A stretch of DNA of 38,360 nucleotides, from contig NZ_SSOJ01000073.1 in NCBI RefSeq assembly GCF_029871205.1, positions 1 to 38,360 on the forward strand. Direction: 5' to 3'. The notes below the pieces were generated by a model. That model had not been told where the DNA came from. It saw nothing but the letters and a program-made list of their open reading frames with translations, and searched no databases. This stretch comes from Pseudomonas sp. BN417. GTDB taxonomy: Bacteria > Pseudomonadota > Gammaproteobacteria > Pseudomonadales > Pseudomonadaceae. Made by a program: the position numbers and the translations under genes. Below are positions 6,613 through 14,625 of this stretch, in pieces. Numbering within the stretch: position 1 is the first letter of the stretch; each line of letters starts with the position of its first letter.

Positions 6613-7854
6613 ATGCAGAACAACAACGTTCAGGCCATTGCGCCATCCCCCTTCAGCCCGCTGACCATCGGCCCGCTGACACTGCGCAACCGTTTCATCA
6701 AGTCCGCCACCAACGAGGGCATGTCCCCCAGCGGCATTCCGAGCAAACAGCTGGCCAAGTTCCATGGCGACATCGCTGCCGGTGGCGTGGGCATGACCAC
6801 ACTGGCCTACTGTGCCGTCAGCCCGGATGGCTGCACGCTGCCGAACCAGATCGTCCTCGACCGGGATAGCCTTGCGCACCTGCGCGTGCTCACCGACGCC
6901 GTGCACCGCCATGGCGCCGCGGCTTCGGCACAGATCACCCACGGCGGCTGCTTCACCTTCCTGCCGCCGCGGCAGACCGCGCGCCCGCTGTCCGCCAGCG
7001 GCGGCTTCAACAAGGTCGGCATCCTCAGCGGCATGTTCCGCAAGCAGGCGATGACCGAGGTCGACATGCTGCGGGTCGCCGACGAGTTCGTGCGCGGCGC
7101 GCGGCTGGTTCGCGAGGCCGGCTTCGATGCGGTTGAACTGCACATGGGCCACGGCTATCTGCTCAGCCAGTTCATCTCGCCGTTGTACAACAAGCGCCGC
7201 GACCAGTATGGCGGCAGCCTGGACAATCGCCTGCGCTTCCCCAGCCTGGTGCTGCGCAAGGTGCTCGATGCAGTGGGCAAGGACCTGGCGGTGGTGTGCA
7301 AGTTCAGCATCACCGAGGGCGTGCGGGCCGGCAATACCGCCGAGGACGGCGCCGCCATCGCCCGTATCCTCGAGCGTGAGGGCGCACACCTGCTGGTGTT
7401 GAGCGCGGGGATGAACGTCGAGTCGACGACCACCATGTTCGGCTCCACCTTTCCCAAGGAAAACCGTGTCACCGCCCGCAACCCGATCATCGCCGCCGGC
7501 ATGTTCATCCAGAGCCTCACCGAACCCAAGGTAGAGTTCCGCGAGCTGTACCTGCTCGAGCATGCCCGCAAGATCCGGGCGGCAGTGAAGATGCCGCTGG
7601 CCTACCTGGGCGGGGCCAAGAGCCTGGCCGGGATCGAGCGGCTGATGGCCGAGGGCTTCGATGCCGTGACCATGGGGCGCGTGCTGATCGCCGAGCACGA
7701 CTATGTCAACAAGCTGCAGTCGGGTATCAGTCGCGACTCGATCTGTACCGCCTGCAATCGCTGCGTGGCGATGATGTACACCCCGGGCGGCACCTCCTGC
7801 GTGCTGGGGCAACCCGGTGATCCGCAGCTCAACAGCAAGGGCGCCGCGTCCTGA
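6613..7854 (+). CDS. NADH:flavin oxidoreductase (Old Yellow Enzyme / dienoyl-CoA reductase-type FMN domain)
   Basis: This 413-residue TIM-barrel flavoenzyme reduces activated C=C bonds using FMN. Family features are the N-terminal FSPLTIGPLTLRNRFIKSAT, the barrel motif ELHMGHGYLLSQFISPLYNK (about 177-196) with NKRRDQYGG, and the phosphate-binding end AEGFDAVTMGRVLIAE. The C-terminus has the cysteine set C378, C381, C384, C396, which in 2,4-dienoyl-CoA reductases binds a 4Fe-4S cluster. The FAD/NAD domain that normally follows is absent: the protein stops at residue 413, against about 670 in the full enzyme. It is followed 38 bases later by an SDR gene, so the pair is probably one operon for enone or steroid-like substrates. 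Confidence 0.85.
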   Translation: MQNNNVQAIAPSPFSPLTIGPLTLRNRFIKSATNEGMSPSGIPSKQLAKFHGDIAAGGVGMTTLAYCAVSPDGCTLPNQIVLDRDSLAHLRVLTDAVHRHGAAASAQITHGGCFTFLPPRQTARPLSASGGFNKVGILSGMFRKQAMTEVDMLRVADEFVRGARLVREAGFDAVELHMGHGYLLSQFISPLYNKRRDQYGGSLDNRLRFPSLVLRKVLDAVGKDLAVVCKFSITEGVRAGNTAEDGAAIARILEREGAHLLVLSAGMNVESTTTMFGSTFPKENRVTARNPIIAAGMFIQSLTEPKVEFRELYLLEHARKIRAAVKMPLAYLGGAKSLAGIERLMAEGFDAVTMGRVLIAEHDYVNKLQSGISRDSICTACNRCVAMMYTPGGTSCVLGQPGDPQLNSKGAAS

Positions 7855-7892
7855 TTCCGGGCGCGCACTTTCCCATAGCCAGGAGTAAACCA

Positions 7893-8666
7893 ATGCCTAC
7901 TACTTTGATAACCGGTTCCGCGTCGGGAATCGGCGCTGCTACCCGTCAGTTGCTCCAGTCCGCCGGACATGAGGTCGTGGGTGTGGATTTGCGCAATGCC
8001 GACATCAACGGCGATCTATCCAGTCCCGAGGGGCGCCAGCAAGTATTGGAGGCGCTGCATGAGCGCCTGGGCGGTCGTCTCGACAGCATGGTGCTGTGCG
8101 CCGGTCTGGGACCGCAGGTGAAACCGGAGAGCCTGATCAGCTCGGTCAACTATTTTGGCGCCGTGGAACTGCTCGACGGCCTGCTGCCGCTGCTGCGTGG
8201 CGGCCAGTCGCCGGCAGTGGTGGTGATCTCCTCCACCGCCTCGGTGGCTATCGACTGGGAGACCAATCCGCTGGCAGCGGCCTTCGAGGACGGCGATGAG
8301 GTGAAGGTCAGCGAGGGAGTGATGGCCGCTGGCGACCAGGCCGGCTACCTGGCCTATTCGGCCTCGAAGAATGCCTTGACCGTGGCGGTGCGCCGCCGCG
8401 TGCGGGCGTGGGGTCAGGCCGGCGTGCGCCTCAACAGCATCGCCCCGGGGGCCACCCAAACGCCTCTGCTGCAGGCCGGCATGCAGGATGAGCGCTTCAG
8501 CCAGGCGATCCACGACTATGTCTCACCGCTGGGGCGCAATGCAGAGCCGAGCGAAATAGCTGCGGCGGCAGCCTTCCTGCTCAGCCCGCAAGCCAGCTTC
8601 ATTCATGGAGCCCAGCTGTTCGTCGATGGCGGCATCGACGCCCAGACCCGGCCAACGCGGTTCTGA
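7893..8666 (+). CDS. hsdA: Short-chain dehydrogenase, 3-alpha-hydroxysteroid dehydrogenase-like
   Basis: This 257-residue classical SDR has GSASGIGAATR (8-18) as the nucleotide-binding loop, LCAGLG as the NAG-type motif, Asn86, Ser114, Tyr155 and Lys159 as the catalytic set, and IAPGATQTPLLQAG as the PG loop. Length, residue numbers and long identical stretches (ENALTVAVR-like SKNALTVAVR, C-terminal HGAQ...DGGIDA) closely follow the Comamonas testosteroni 3-alpha-hydroxysteroid dehydrogenase/carbonyl reductase as I remember it. A clear AGGAG site precedes the ATG. Its partner is the upstream flavin reductase. Its substrate could be a steroid, a cyclic ketone or a xenobiotic carbonyl. The gene symbol is by similarity only. 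Confidence 0.85.
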   Translation: MPTTLITGSASGIGAATRQLLQSAGHEVVGVDLRNADINGDLSSPEGRQQVLEALHERLGGRLDSMVLCAGLGPQVKPESLISSVNYFGAVELLDGLLPLLRGGQSPAVVVISSTASVAIDWETNPLAAAFEDGDEVKVSEGVMAAGDQAGYLAYSASKNALTVAVRRRVRAWGQAGVRLNSIAPGATQTPLLQAGMQDERFSQAIHDYVSPLGRNAEPSEIAAAAAFLLSPQASFIHGAQLFVDGGIDAQTRPTRF

Positions 8667-8676
8667 GCCCTGGCGG

Positions 8677-8793
8677 ATGGGGCTTCGGTGCGCAGTGGCG
8701 GTCAAGTATCTGGCCAGGGAACTCGGACAATACGGTATCCGCGCCAACAGCATCTATATGGGCTGGGTGTGAGGGGCAACGGTGCAAGGCTAG
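8677..8793 (+). pseudogene. Internal fragment of a second SDR, with an in-frame TGA
   Basis: The frame reads CAVAVKYLARELGQYGIRAN then SIYMGWV, a stop (TGA at 8770), then GATVQG and TAG. It matches the segment after the catalytic Lys in SDRs (LA.ELG..GIRvNsi.pGw). In related SDRs the residue after GWV/GWI is often Trp, so the TGA probably arose from TGG. Everything before and after is missing. Confidence 0.6.
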
Positions 8794-8943
8794 CCCCATC
8801 TCCCGGCGCTTGCCGTTGAGCTGAAAGCGCAGCACCCATGACTTGCGCCCGGTGGCCTTCACCACAAGGCGCAGACCGTCGCCATCTTCGTAGGTGACAG
8901 GCTCGGACAGGTTCTCGACTTTTTGGGGGTTCAGCTTGCCCAT
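8790..8943 (-). pseudogene. N-terminal remnant of a P4-type (DUF4102) integrase
   Basis: From the ATG at 8943 the minus strand encodes MGKLNPQKVENLSEPVTYED and continues GDGLRLVVKATGRKSWVLRF to KRREMGL. This is the beta-rich N-terminal arm-binding domain (DUF4102) of P4-like tyrosine recombinases (consensus DGDGLyL.V...G.KsW..Ry...Gk...mgLG). After about 51 residues the similarity ends at the junction with the SDR fragment. The catalytic domain is missing. Confidence 0.7.
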
Positions 8944-8963
8944 GCTCTGCTCCGTCTCGCTGC

Positions 8964-8987
8964 TTGTTCCCCCACTTGTTCCCCCAC
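8964..8987 (+). repeat. Right pair of 12-bp repeats (putative integrase arm sites)
   Basis: These are two adjacent copies of TTGTTCCCCCAC with a period of 12, 20 bases upstream of the integrase start (minus strand). They mirror the left pair in composition and orientation. Confidence 0.6.
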
Positions 8988-9091
8988 TTTTTCGCGGCAA
9001 GGGGCATGACGGGGCGAACACCTGCGGACAATTACTAGGCTGAAAGCCGCGTGGAATCTAGGCCTTGCGGAAGGTTGCGAAAATCTGCGGA

Positions 9092-9115
9092 CAATAAAAA
9101 AGCCGGCTTGTGGCC
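9092..9115 (+). repeat. Right 24-bp direct repeat (putative attR core)
   Basis: It is identical to 6012-6035. The six bases that follow complete a hairpin (AAAGCCGGC...GCCGGCTTT), a standard bidirectional terminator for the hydrolase operon on the minus strand. Confidence 0.65.
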
Positions 9116-9122
9116 GGCTTTC
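9098..9122. terminator. Hairpin terminator overlapping the right repeat
   Basis: AAAGCCGGC, a short TTGTG loop and GCCGGCTTT form a perfect stem with an A-run on one side and T-run on the other. It lies about 155 bases downstream of the hydrolase stop on the minus strand. Confidence 0.65.
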
Positions 9123-9276
9123 ATTGGGTGGCCAGGGCTCATTTTTGGTAAGCGCCGGCCGCCTTGAGAAGTCTGCGAGCATCAGGACCATGGCCCTGGC
9201 TGCGGGCGCGAACTCTAACAAATTCATACCCATACCGCCACTTCTAAACGTACTTGGCTTGGCCCCGGGCCTTGCC

Positions 9277-10104
9277 TCAGTGGCGGGCCATTTCGGCAAG
9301 GGAACCCAGCAGCACACCGTCCGCCCGTGCCAGATCCTCCAGTACGGAGAAATGCGTGCAGTCCGGCACGTGGACCAGCGAAGCGGTTTGACCGGAGACC
9401 TTGCACGCCAGTGCATATTCATCCGCGTGGCGGACGAGTTCCGGCAATTCGGCGGCGCCCACGGCAACCAGGGTTGGCGCGCCCGCGCCGATGTGGTGCA
9501 GCGGGCTGTAGGCCTGGATCTCCTGCGCGGTGAGGCGCAGCTTCTCGTCGAGCCAGGACAGGCTGATTGGCTCCAGGTCCACCAGCGGGCTGATCGGCAG
9601 GGCGGTACTCACTACCGGGTGGGCGCGATGCTGGGCTGTCAGATGGCCGCCGGCCGAGTGCCCACTGAGCACCAAAGGACGGCCTGCGCTGCCCAGGTGA
9701 TCGCGGTCTGCAGCGAGGTGGTCGAGCAGGTTGCCGATTTCGCCGACGATCTGGCTCATGGAGGCTTCCGGCGCCAGGGTGTATTCCGCCAGGACGACGT
9801 TGAAGCCGCTGGCGAGTGGTCCGCTGGCGATGAAGGCGAAATCCTCCTTGGTGCAGTTCTGCCAGTAGCCTCCATGGATGAATACGAAGGTGGGGGCATC
9901 GGTCTTGCCGCAGGGAATCCAGTCATAGCGCTCCCTGGGGCGTTCGCCGTAACGCAGGTCGCGCCGGCAGGGCGTGCTGGCGTAGAGCAGCGCGCTGCGG
10001 GACTGGAAGTCGGCCAGGATGGCGGGGAAGTCCGCGACCGCTGCGGTGTTGTCGTAGGCCGCATCGAGCGTTGCGCGGTCCATGCCGCGATAGAGTGTGG
10101 TCAT
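9277..10104 (-). CDS. Alpha/beta hydrolase (kynurenine formamidase/BD-FAE-like esterase)
   Basis: This is a 275-residue soluble hydrolase. HGGYW (77-81) is the oxyanion motif typical of arylformamidases and HGG-type esterases. GHSAGG (nucleophile Ser150) and the late His in [10 protein letters not shown] give the catalytic set. The N-terminal part (about 1-70) resembles the cap region of N-formylkynurenine formamidase-like proteins. It is the last gene of an operon that starts with an aldehyde dehydrogenase and a zinc alcohol dehydrogenase (gap 22 bases), so it probably cleaves an ester or formyl ester whose alcohol is then oxidised. A tryptophan-pathway role is less likely as no kyn genes are near. 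Confidence 0.82.
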   Translation of the reverse strand: MTTLYRGMDRATLDAAYDNTAAVADFPAILADFQSRSALLYASTPCRRDLRYGERPRERYDWIPCGKTDAPTFVFIHGGYWQNCTKEDFAFIASGPLASGFNVVLAEYTLAPEASMSQIVGEIGNLLDHLAADRDHLGSAGRPLVLSGHSAGGHLTAQHRAHPVVSTALPISPLVDLEPISLSWLDEKLRLTAQEIQAYSPLHHIGAGAPTLVAVGAAELPELVRHADEYALACKVSGQTASLVHVPDCTHFSVLEDLARADGVLLGSLAEMARH

Positions 10105-10126
10105 TTTCAGGTCCTGATGAGGGTGT

Positions 10127-11266
10127 TCAGTGGGCGGATCGATGGCCGTCCATGAGCAGGATCGGCTTCAGGGTCACGCCTGCCTCGCTGTCCGCAGCGG
10201 CCTGGTTGATCGCGTCGAAGGGGTAGAACTTCACCAGCCGGTCGAAGGCGAAACGGCCCTGCATGTGCAACTCAACCAGTTCCGGGATGAATTTGCGCGG
10301 CACGCTGTCGCCCTCGCAGATGCCGCGAATGCTCTTGCCGGCGATCATCAGGTCGTTGAGGTCGAATGCGGCCTGGGTGCCTTGCGGCGATGCGCCCACG
10401 ACGCCCAGTACGCCCAGCGAGGCCAGGGCTGATACGCCCTGGGCCAGGATGGTCGGGCGCCCGGTCGACTCGAGCGCGAAATCCGCGCCGCCGCCGGTGA
10501 TTTCACGGATGGCCTCGACCCAGTCGGGCTCCCGGCTGTCGAGCGCATGTGTGGCGCCGATTTCCAGGGCCAGTTCCAGGCGGCCGGGAACCCGGTCGAC
10601 GGCGATTATGGTCGCGGCACCGGCCAGCCTGGCCGCCAGCACGGCCGACAGCCCGACCGCACCGGCGCCCAGGGCGAGGAAGCGGCTGCCGGGGGACACC
10701 TTGAGTGAGTTGATGACCGCCCCGGCGCCGGTCTGTATGCCGCAACCGAGTGGCCCCAGCAGTTCGAGGGGCGCGTCCTTCGACACCTTGATGGCGTTGT
10801 TTTCACGGCTCAGGGCGAGTGTCGCGAAGGAGGACTGGGCGAAGAAATGGTCGTGCAGGGGCTCGCCGTTGGCGTCGATGATGGCGCAGTTGCCGTACGG
10901 GTCGGCCCCGCCGAAGTTATGGGCGTAGAAGTCGCTGCAGTAGGAGGTATGTCCGGCGCTGCAGGGCAGGCAATGTCCGCAGTGGCCGTAAGTCAGCACC
11001 ACGTGGTCGCCGACGGCGAGCGAGCTTACTTGCGGACCTATGGCTTCGACTATGCCGGCCCCTTCGTGCCCCAGCACCGCCGGCAGGGGCACGGGGTAGT
11101 ACTGGTCGCGGATGATCAGGTCGGTATGGCAGAGGCCGCTGGCGACGATGCGCACCAGTACTTCGTCGCCCTGCGGAGCTCGCAGGCGGGCGGCCTCGAG
11201 CCGGAACGGCTCGCCCTTGGCGCGGGTGACGGCGGCGAGGATGTCGTGGAATTCAGGTTTGTTCAT
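10127..11266 (-). CDS. Zinc-dependent alcohol dehydrogenase (aryl/terpenoid alcohol dehydrogenase type)
   Basis: This 379-residue medium-chain dehydrogenase oxidises an alcohol to an aldehyde with NAD. The catalytic zinc ligands are Cys46, His67 (GHEGAG) and Cys175 ([12 protein letters not shown]). The structural zinc ligands are Cys96, Cys99, Cys102 and Cys110. The Rossmann motif is [20 protein letters not shown] followed by the acidic end AVDR, which favours NAD. The arrangement is that of benzyl alcohol (XylB/AreB) and geraniol dehydrogenases. The ATG at 11266 has an AGGAGA site and fits the family N-terminus; the longer open frame to 11320 adds a Pro/Ala-rich stretch that is probably not translated. 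It is the middle gene of the operon. Confidence 0.87.
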   Translation of the reverse strand: MNKPEFHDILAAVTRAKGEPFRLEAARLRAPQGDEVLVRIVASGLCHTDLIIRDQYYPVPLPAVLGHEGAGIVEAIGPQVSSLAVGDHVVLTYGHCGHCLPCSAGHTSYCSDFYAHNFGGADPYGNCAIIDANGEPLHDHFFAQSSFATLALSRENNAIKVSKDAPLELLGPLGCGIQTGAGAVINSLKVSPGSRFLALGAGAVGLSAVLAARLAGAATIIAVDRVPGRLELALEIGATHALDSREPDWVEAIREITGGGADFALESTGRPTILAQGVSALASLGVLGVVGASPQGTQAAFDLNDLMIAGKSIRGICEGDSVPRKFIPELVELHMQGRFAFDRLVKFYPFDAINQAAADSEAGVTLKPILLMDGHRSAH

Positions 11267-11316
11267 GGATCGTCTCCTGGCCGGCGCCGCTGGCGGCGGC
11301 GCCGGGGAATCGAAGG

Positions 11317-12786
11317 TCAACCCAGGTACCAGGGTTCGATCACGCGGTTGCGGACGGTGATCGACTTCACCCGCGAGTAGAGATTCAGGGTTTCACGGCC
11401 GTGTTCGATGCCGATGCCGCTTTCCTTGACCCCACCGAAGGGCACGCCGCTGCTGAGGTTGAAGTACTGGTTGATCCAGACCGATCCGGCTTCCAGTGCA
11501 TCGGCGGTACGCATCGCGTTTTCCAGGTCGGCGGTATAAAGACCGGCGGCGAGCCCATAGGGGACGCCGTTGGCTTCTTTCAGCATCTGCTGGTAATCGC
11601 TCCAGCGGATGATGCTGAGTACCGGCCCGAAGATTTCCTCCTGGGCTACGCGCATGCCGTGGCGGACCTCCAGCAGGGTCGGCTGGATGAAGTAGCCGGC
11701 CTCGCAGCCCGCGACGGGCTCTCGTTCGCCCCCGAAGAGGACCTTGGCCCCTTCCTCCTTGCCAATGCCGATGTACTCCAGCACCCGTTTCCCTTGCTTG
11801 GCGGATACCAGGCAGCTCAGGTGCACCGATTCGTCCAGCGGATTGCCGACCTTCAGGCGGGAAGCGGCGCTGGCGAGCTTGTCCACGAAGGGCGCGTAGA
11901 GGTCGTCGTGAACGAACAGGCGGGTGCCGGCCAGGCAGGACTGGCCATTGCAGTACATGGCGGCGAACAGGGCGTTATCCACCACCGCGTCGAGGTCATC
12001 GGCGTCCGGGAACACGATGTTGGGGCTCTTGCCGCCCAGCTCCAGGGACACCGGCACCAGCCGCTCGGCACCGGCGTGGGCGATGATGCGGCCGACTTCG
12101 GGGCTGCCGGTGAAGGCCAGCTTGGCCACCTGCGGGTGGGCGGTCAGGGCGGCGCCCACTTCCTCGCCGAAGCCCGGCACCACGTTGATGACCCCAGGCG
12201 GGAAGATGCCGCCGGCGATCTCGGCGAACTCCAGGGTGGACAGCGAGGCGTTCTCGTCGGGCTTGAGGACCAGGGTATTGCCCGCCGCCAGTGCCGGCGC
12301 CACCTTGAGAGCGACCATCAGCGCCGGCACGTTCCACGGGATGATCTGCCCGACCACGCCTATGGGTTCGCGTTTGACCATCAGGTAGCCGTCCGGGATC
12401 GGTCGCCCGTAGCCCTCGTGAGTCAGGATCGCGCCGGCGAAATAGCGGTACTGGGCGATGGCTTTCTGGTGGTCCAGGCGGGTCTCGGCGATGCGCCGGC
12501 CAATGTCCAGGGCGTCGATCAGCGCCAGGCGCGGGAGCTCCTTCTCCAGGGCGTCGGCGAGTCGGTTCAGCAAGGCGGCGCGTTCTTCGTAGCTCGTGGC
12601 CTTCCAGCCAGGCAGGGCCCGTTGCGCGGCCTGGACCGCCGTGGCGACGTCGGCGGCATCGCAGCGGGCGATGTCGGCGAGATGCGCACCCGTGGCGGGG
12701 TTGGTGGCGGCGAACACCGCTCCGTGGGACGGAACGAATCCACCGTTGATGTAGGCCGTATAGTTTTTCTTGAGTGAAGGTTTCAT
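11317..12786 (-). CDS. NAD(P)-dependent aldehyde dehydrogenase
   Basis: This 489-residue ALDH-superfamily enzyme oxidises an aldehyde to an acid. It shows PWNVPALM (150-157), the [10 protein letters not shown] glutamate (Glu249) and the catalytic cysteine Cys284 in NGQSCLAGTR, followed by EEIFGPVLSI and PFGGVKESG. It is the first gene of the alcohol-oxidation operon, with 50 bases to the alcohol dehydrogenase. An in-frame TTG four codons upstream is possible, but the ATG at 12786 fits the family better. Substrate preference (aromatic, betaine or terpenoid aldehyde) cannot be read; the neighbours suggest the product of the alcohol dehydrogenase. Confidence 0.88.
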   Translation of the reverse strand: MKPSLKKNYTAYINGGFVPSHGAVFAATNPATGAHLADIARCDAADVATAVQAAQRALPGWKATSYEERAALLNRLADALEKELPRLALIDALDIGRRIAETRLDHQKAIAQYRYFAGAILTHEGYGRPIPDGYLMVKREPIGVVGQIIPWNVPALMVALKVAPALAAGNTLVLKPDENASLSTLEFAEIAGGIFPPGVINVVPGFGEEVGAALTAHPQVAKLAFTGSPEVGRIIAHAGAERLVPVSLELGGKSPNIVFPDADDLDAVVDNALFAAMYCNGQSCLAGTRLFVHDDLYAPFVDKLASAASRLKVGNPLDESVHLSCLVSAKQGKRVLEYIGIGKEEGAKVLFGGEREPVAGCEAGYFIQPTLLEVRHGMRVAQEEIFGPVLSIIRWSDYQQMLKEANGVPYGLAAGLYTADLENAMRTADALEAGSVWINQYFNLSSGVPFGGVKESGIGIEHGRETLNLYSRVKSITVRNRVIEPWYLG

Positions 12787-12932
12787 GGTTCTACGCAAGG
12801 CTCCATCGGTAGGCGACAGGGCCCCATGGTCGGCCGGGCGTCAGCGGGCCGGCTATCTATCGGGCGCCATCCGCATCGGAAACGCGCCCTTTTTCGACAG
12901 GCCCGATCCTCGCGCCATGGAGGAAGCAGAAC
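12787..12932. promoter_or_regulatory. Divergent promoter region of the aldehyde dehydrogenase operon and its AraC regulator
   Basis: There are 146 bases between the two starts. An imperfect inverted repeat, GGCCGG with a 10-base spacer and GCCGGC (around 12833-12855), could be an operator. A GGAGG site precedes the GTG of the regulator. Confidence 0.35.
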
Positions 12933-13961
12933 GTGAACACCTCGTTTTCCCATCTCGGCCCGCCATCCACGTCGTCAGGCTCGTCGCTGCTCCATGGCGA
13001 CATCCCGCGCAGCGCGCTGGTGTTCGAATCCACGGACCTGGAGCGCGCCCGTGAAGAAGTCGGCCGGGTGTTTTGTCCCTACCGCTTCCACGCGACCCGC
13101 CAGCGTCGTTGGCCCGCCAGCATGTCCCGGCTGCAGGGCGAGAGCGTCGCGCTGTCCTGGTTCACCTACGGGGCGGACATCTCGATCGAGCCGGAGGTTT
13201 TCGGGGACTTCGTCCTGGTGCTCACCACGCTGGCGGGGCGTGCGGATATTCGCAGCGGAAGCCTCGAGCTCATGGGGAAGGCCGGCTCGACCGTGGTCAT
13301 CGCCCAGGATGCGCAATCGAGCTACCGCTACAGCCTGGACAACGTGCAGATGGGCGTACGCATCGATGCGCGACGGGTCGATGAGTTCTGGCGGCGTCTG
13401 TCCGGGCGGTCGCTGCCGGGAGGACTGTCCTCCTGGGTGCTGGATGCGCCGGGGCAGCGCGATCGCTGGCTGGCCTCCGTGGAGATGCTCCGGCAACTGC
13501 TGCACCCCGATACGCCGCAGACTTTGAGGGCGATGCTGCTACCGCGTGCGGAAGAACTGCTGATCATGAACCTGGTCGCGGACCGGTTGGCCGGGCTGCC
13601 TGGAACGGCCAGCCCTATCGCCCCGGCCTGCCTGAGGCGCGCCAAGGCCTTCATCGATGAACAGGCCGGGCAGCCGCTGACGCTTGCGGCGATCGCCGCC
13701 GCGGCCCATTGCAGTATCCGGACCCTGCAGAGGGCCTTTCACCAATGGCGCGCTATCGGGGTGATGCGCTACGTGAAGGAGGTCCGCCTGCAGCGGGTGA
13801 GGGAGGCGCTTCTCGAACCGGAGGAGACGGCATCGATCACCGAGCTCGCCTCGCGTTGGGGCTTCGCCCATCTCGGGCAGTTCGCCGTGGACTATCGGAA
13901 GGCATTTGGCGAGCGGCCGTCGGATACCCGGCGGCGGGTAGGAGGGGGAGTCGTGCCCTGA
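12933..13961 (+). CDS. AraC-family regulator, probable activator of the divergent alcohol-oxidation operon
   Basis: The 342-residue protein starts with GTG after a GAGGAAG site. The N-terminal part (about 30-210) is an AraC-binding-2-type domain, as in regulators of aromatic catabolism such as FeaR/AndR. The C-terminal double helix-turn-helix (about 235-335) contains LTLAAIAAAAHCSIRTLQRA and SITELASRWGFAHLGQFAVD followed by YRKAFGERPSDTRR. The divergent position next to the aldehyde/alcohol dehydrogenase operon makes it the natural controller. The inducer is unknown; aromatic alcohols or acids are a guess from family precedent. Confidence 0.85.
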   Translation: MNTSFSHLGPPSTSSGSSLLHGDIPRSALVFESTDLERAREEVGRVFCPYRFHATRQRRWPASMSRLQGESVALSWFTYGADISIEPEVFGDFVLVLTTLAGRADIRSGSLELMGKAGSTVVIAQDAQSSYRYSLDNVQMGVRIDARRVDEFWRRLSGRSLPGGLSSWVLDAPGQRDRWLASVEMLRQLLHPDTPQTLRAMLLPRAEELLIMNLVADRLAGLPGTASPIAPACLRRAKAFIDEQAGQPLTLAAIAAAAHCSIRTLQRAFHQWRAIGVMRYVKEVRLQRVREALLEPEETASITELASRWGFAHLGQFAVDYRKAFGERPSDTRRRVGGGVVP

Positions 13962-13965
13962 AACG

Positions 13966-13997
13966 ACAACGCCCGTATCGATCGATACGGGCGTTGT
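13966..13997. terminator. Shared bidirectional terminator, perfect 32-bp palindrome
   Basis: The two 16-base halves (starting ACAACGCCCGTATCGA) are exactly complementary. It lies 4 bases after the AraC gene and 22 bases beyond the stop of ppa, so it can end both converging transcripts. There is no long T-run. Confidence 0.7.
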
Positions 13998-14019
13998 CTG
14001 CAGGACGGAATCGCGGGTC

Positions 14020-14547
14020 TTACTTCTGGTAAGCCGCAACCGCCTTGGTGATTTCAGCGCGGGCTTCGTCAGCGTTGCCCCAGCCTTCTACTTTTACCCA
14101 CTTGCCTTTTTCGAGGTCCTTGTAGTTCTCGAAGAAGTGCTTGATCTGCTCCAGGAGCAGGGCCGGCAGGTCGGTGTATTCCTTCACGTCCTTGTAGAGG
14201 ACGGACAGCTTGTCGTGGGGCACGGCCACCAGCTTGGCGTCGCCGCCGGCTTCGTCGGTCATGTGCAGGACGCCGACCGGACGGGCGCGGATCACGGCAC
14301 CCGGAGCGACCGGGTAGGGGGTGACGACCAGCACGTCCAGGGGATCGCCGTCGTCAGCCAGGGTGTTGGGGATGTAACCGTAGTTGGCCGGGTAGAACAT
14401 CGGGGTGGCCATGAAGCGGTCGACGAACAGGCAGTCGCTGTCCTTGTCGATTTCGTACTTGATCGGCGCATGGTTGGCCGGAATCTCGATCGCGACGTAG
14501 ATGTCGTTCGGCAGGTCTTTGCCAGCCGGGATCTTGCTGTAGCTCAT
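14020..14547 (-). CDS. ppa: Inorganic pyrophosphatase
   Basis: This is a 175-residue family I soluble pyrophosphatase, which hydrolyses PPi to two phosphates in the cytoplasm and drives biosynthetic reactions. The signature D-G-D-P-L-D is at 66-71, preceded by [12 protein letters not shown], and the active-site residues of E. coli Ppa (Glu21, Lys30, Asp66, Asp68, Asp71) are present at nearly the same positions. Its length is typical (E. coli 176). It is followed by the palindromic terminator and preceded on the same strand by the mtfA-like gene. Its intact state and position mark the start of the conserved Pseudomonas backbone in this window. Confidence 0.97.
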   Translation of the reverse strand: MSYSKIPAGKDLPNDIYVAIEIPANHAPIKYEIDKDSDCLFVDRFMATPMFYPANYGYIPNTLADDGDPLDVLVVTPYPVAPGAVIRARPVGVLHMTDEAGGDAKLVAVPHDKLSVLYKDVKEYTDLPALLLEQIKHFFENYKDLEKGKWVKVEGWGNADEARAEITKAVAAYQK

Positions 14548-14625
14548 GGTCGACTCCCAAGGGTTGGGCCAAAAAAGTGGGCGCGATTATAGGCACATTC
14601 CTGCACCGATGCCACGCCGTTCTGT

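Larger units (their letters stand above)
6012..9115. mobile_element. Decayed mini genomic island bounded by direct repeats
   Basis: A 24-bp identical direct repeat (6012-6035 and 9092-9115) brackets the segment. Just inside each end is a tandem pair of the 12-mer TTGTTCCCCCAY in the same orientation (6092-6115 and 8964-8987), next to a T-run. The right pair sits immediately upstream of the start of a truncated DUF4102-type integrase. Outer core repeats, inner arm-like repeats and an int gene at one end make the plan of a tyrosine-recombinase island. The int is broken, and fragments of an alcohol dehydrogenase and an SDR accompany two intact oxidoreductase genes. The repeat coincides with a terminator hairpin, so no tRNA is involved on this evidence. 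Confidence 0.55.
8794..9276. other. Right end of the island and 3' flank of the hydrolase gene
   Basis: Apart from the integrase remnant it holds the right arm-like repeats, the right direct repeat with a complete terminator hairpin, and about 160 bases without a recognised gene before the stop of the alpha/beta hydrolase. Confidence 0.5.

Noticed and set aside
5948-6646. 232-codon minus-strand frame across the left end of the island
   Set aside because: It runs through repeats and a promoter region and shows no family similarity; only a short integrase-like stretch in another frame was kept as a weak remnant.
8931-9467. 178-codon minus-strand frame through the right repeat, beginning MGMNLLEFAPAA in its middle
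   Set aside because: It crosses the terminator hairpin and the arm repeats and overlaps the hydrolase in another frame; no family recognised.
11401-12777. 458-codon plus-strand open frame
   Set aside because: It is antisense to the aldehyde dehydrogenase with catalytic Glu and Cys; composition is that of a shadow frame.
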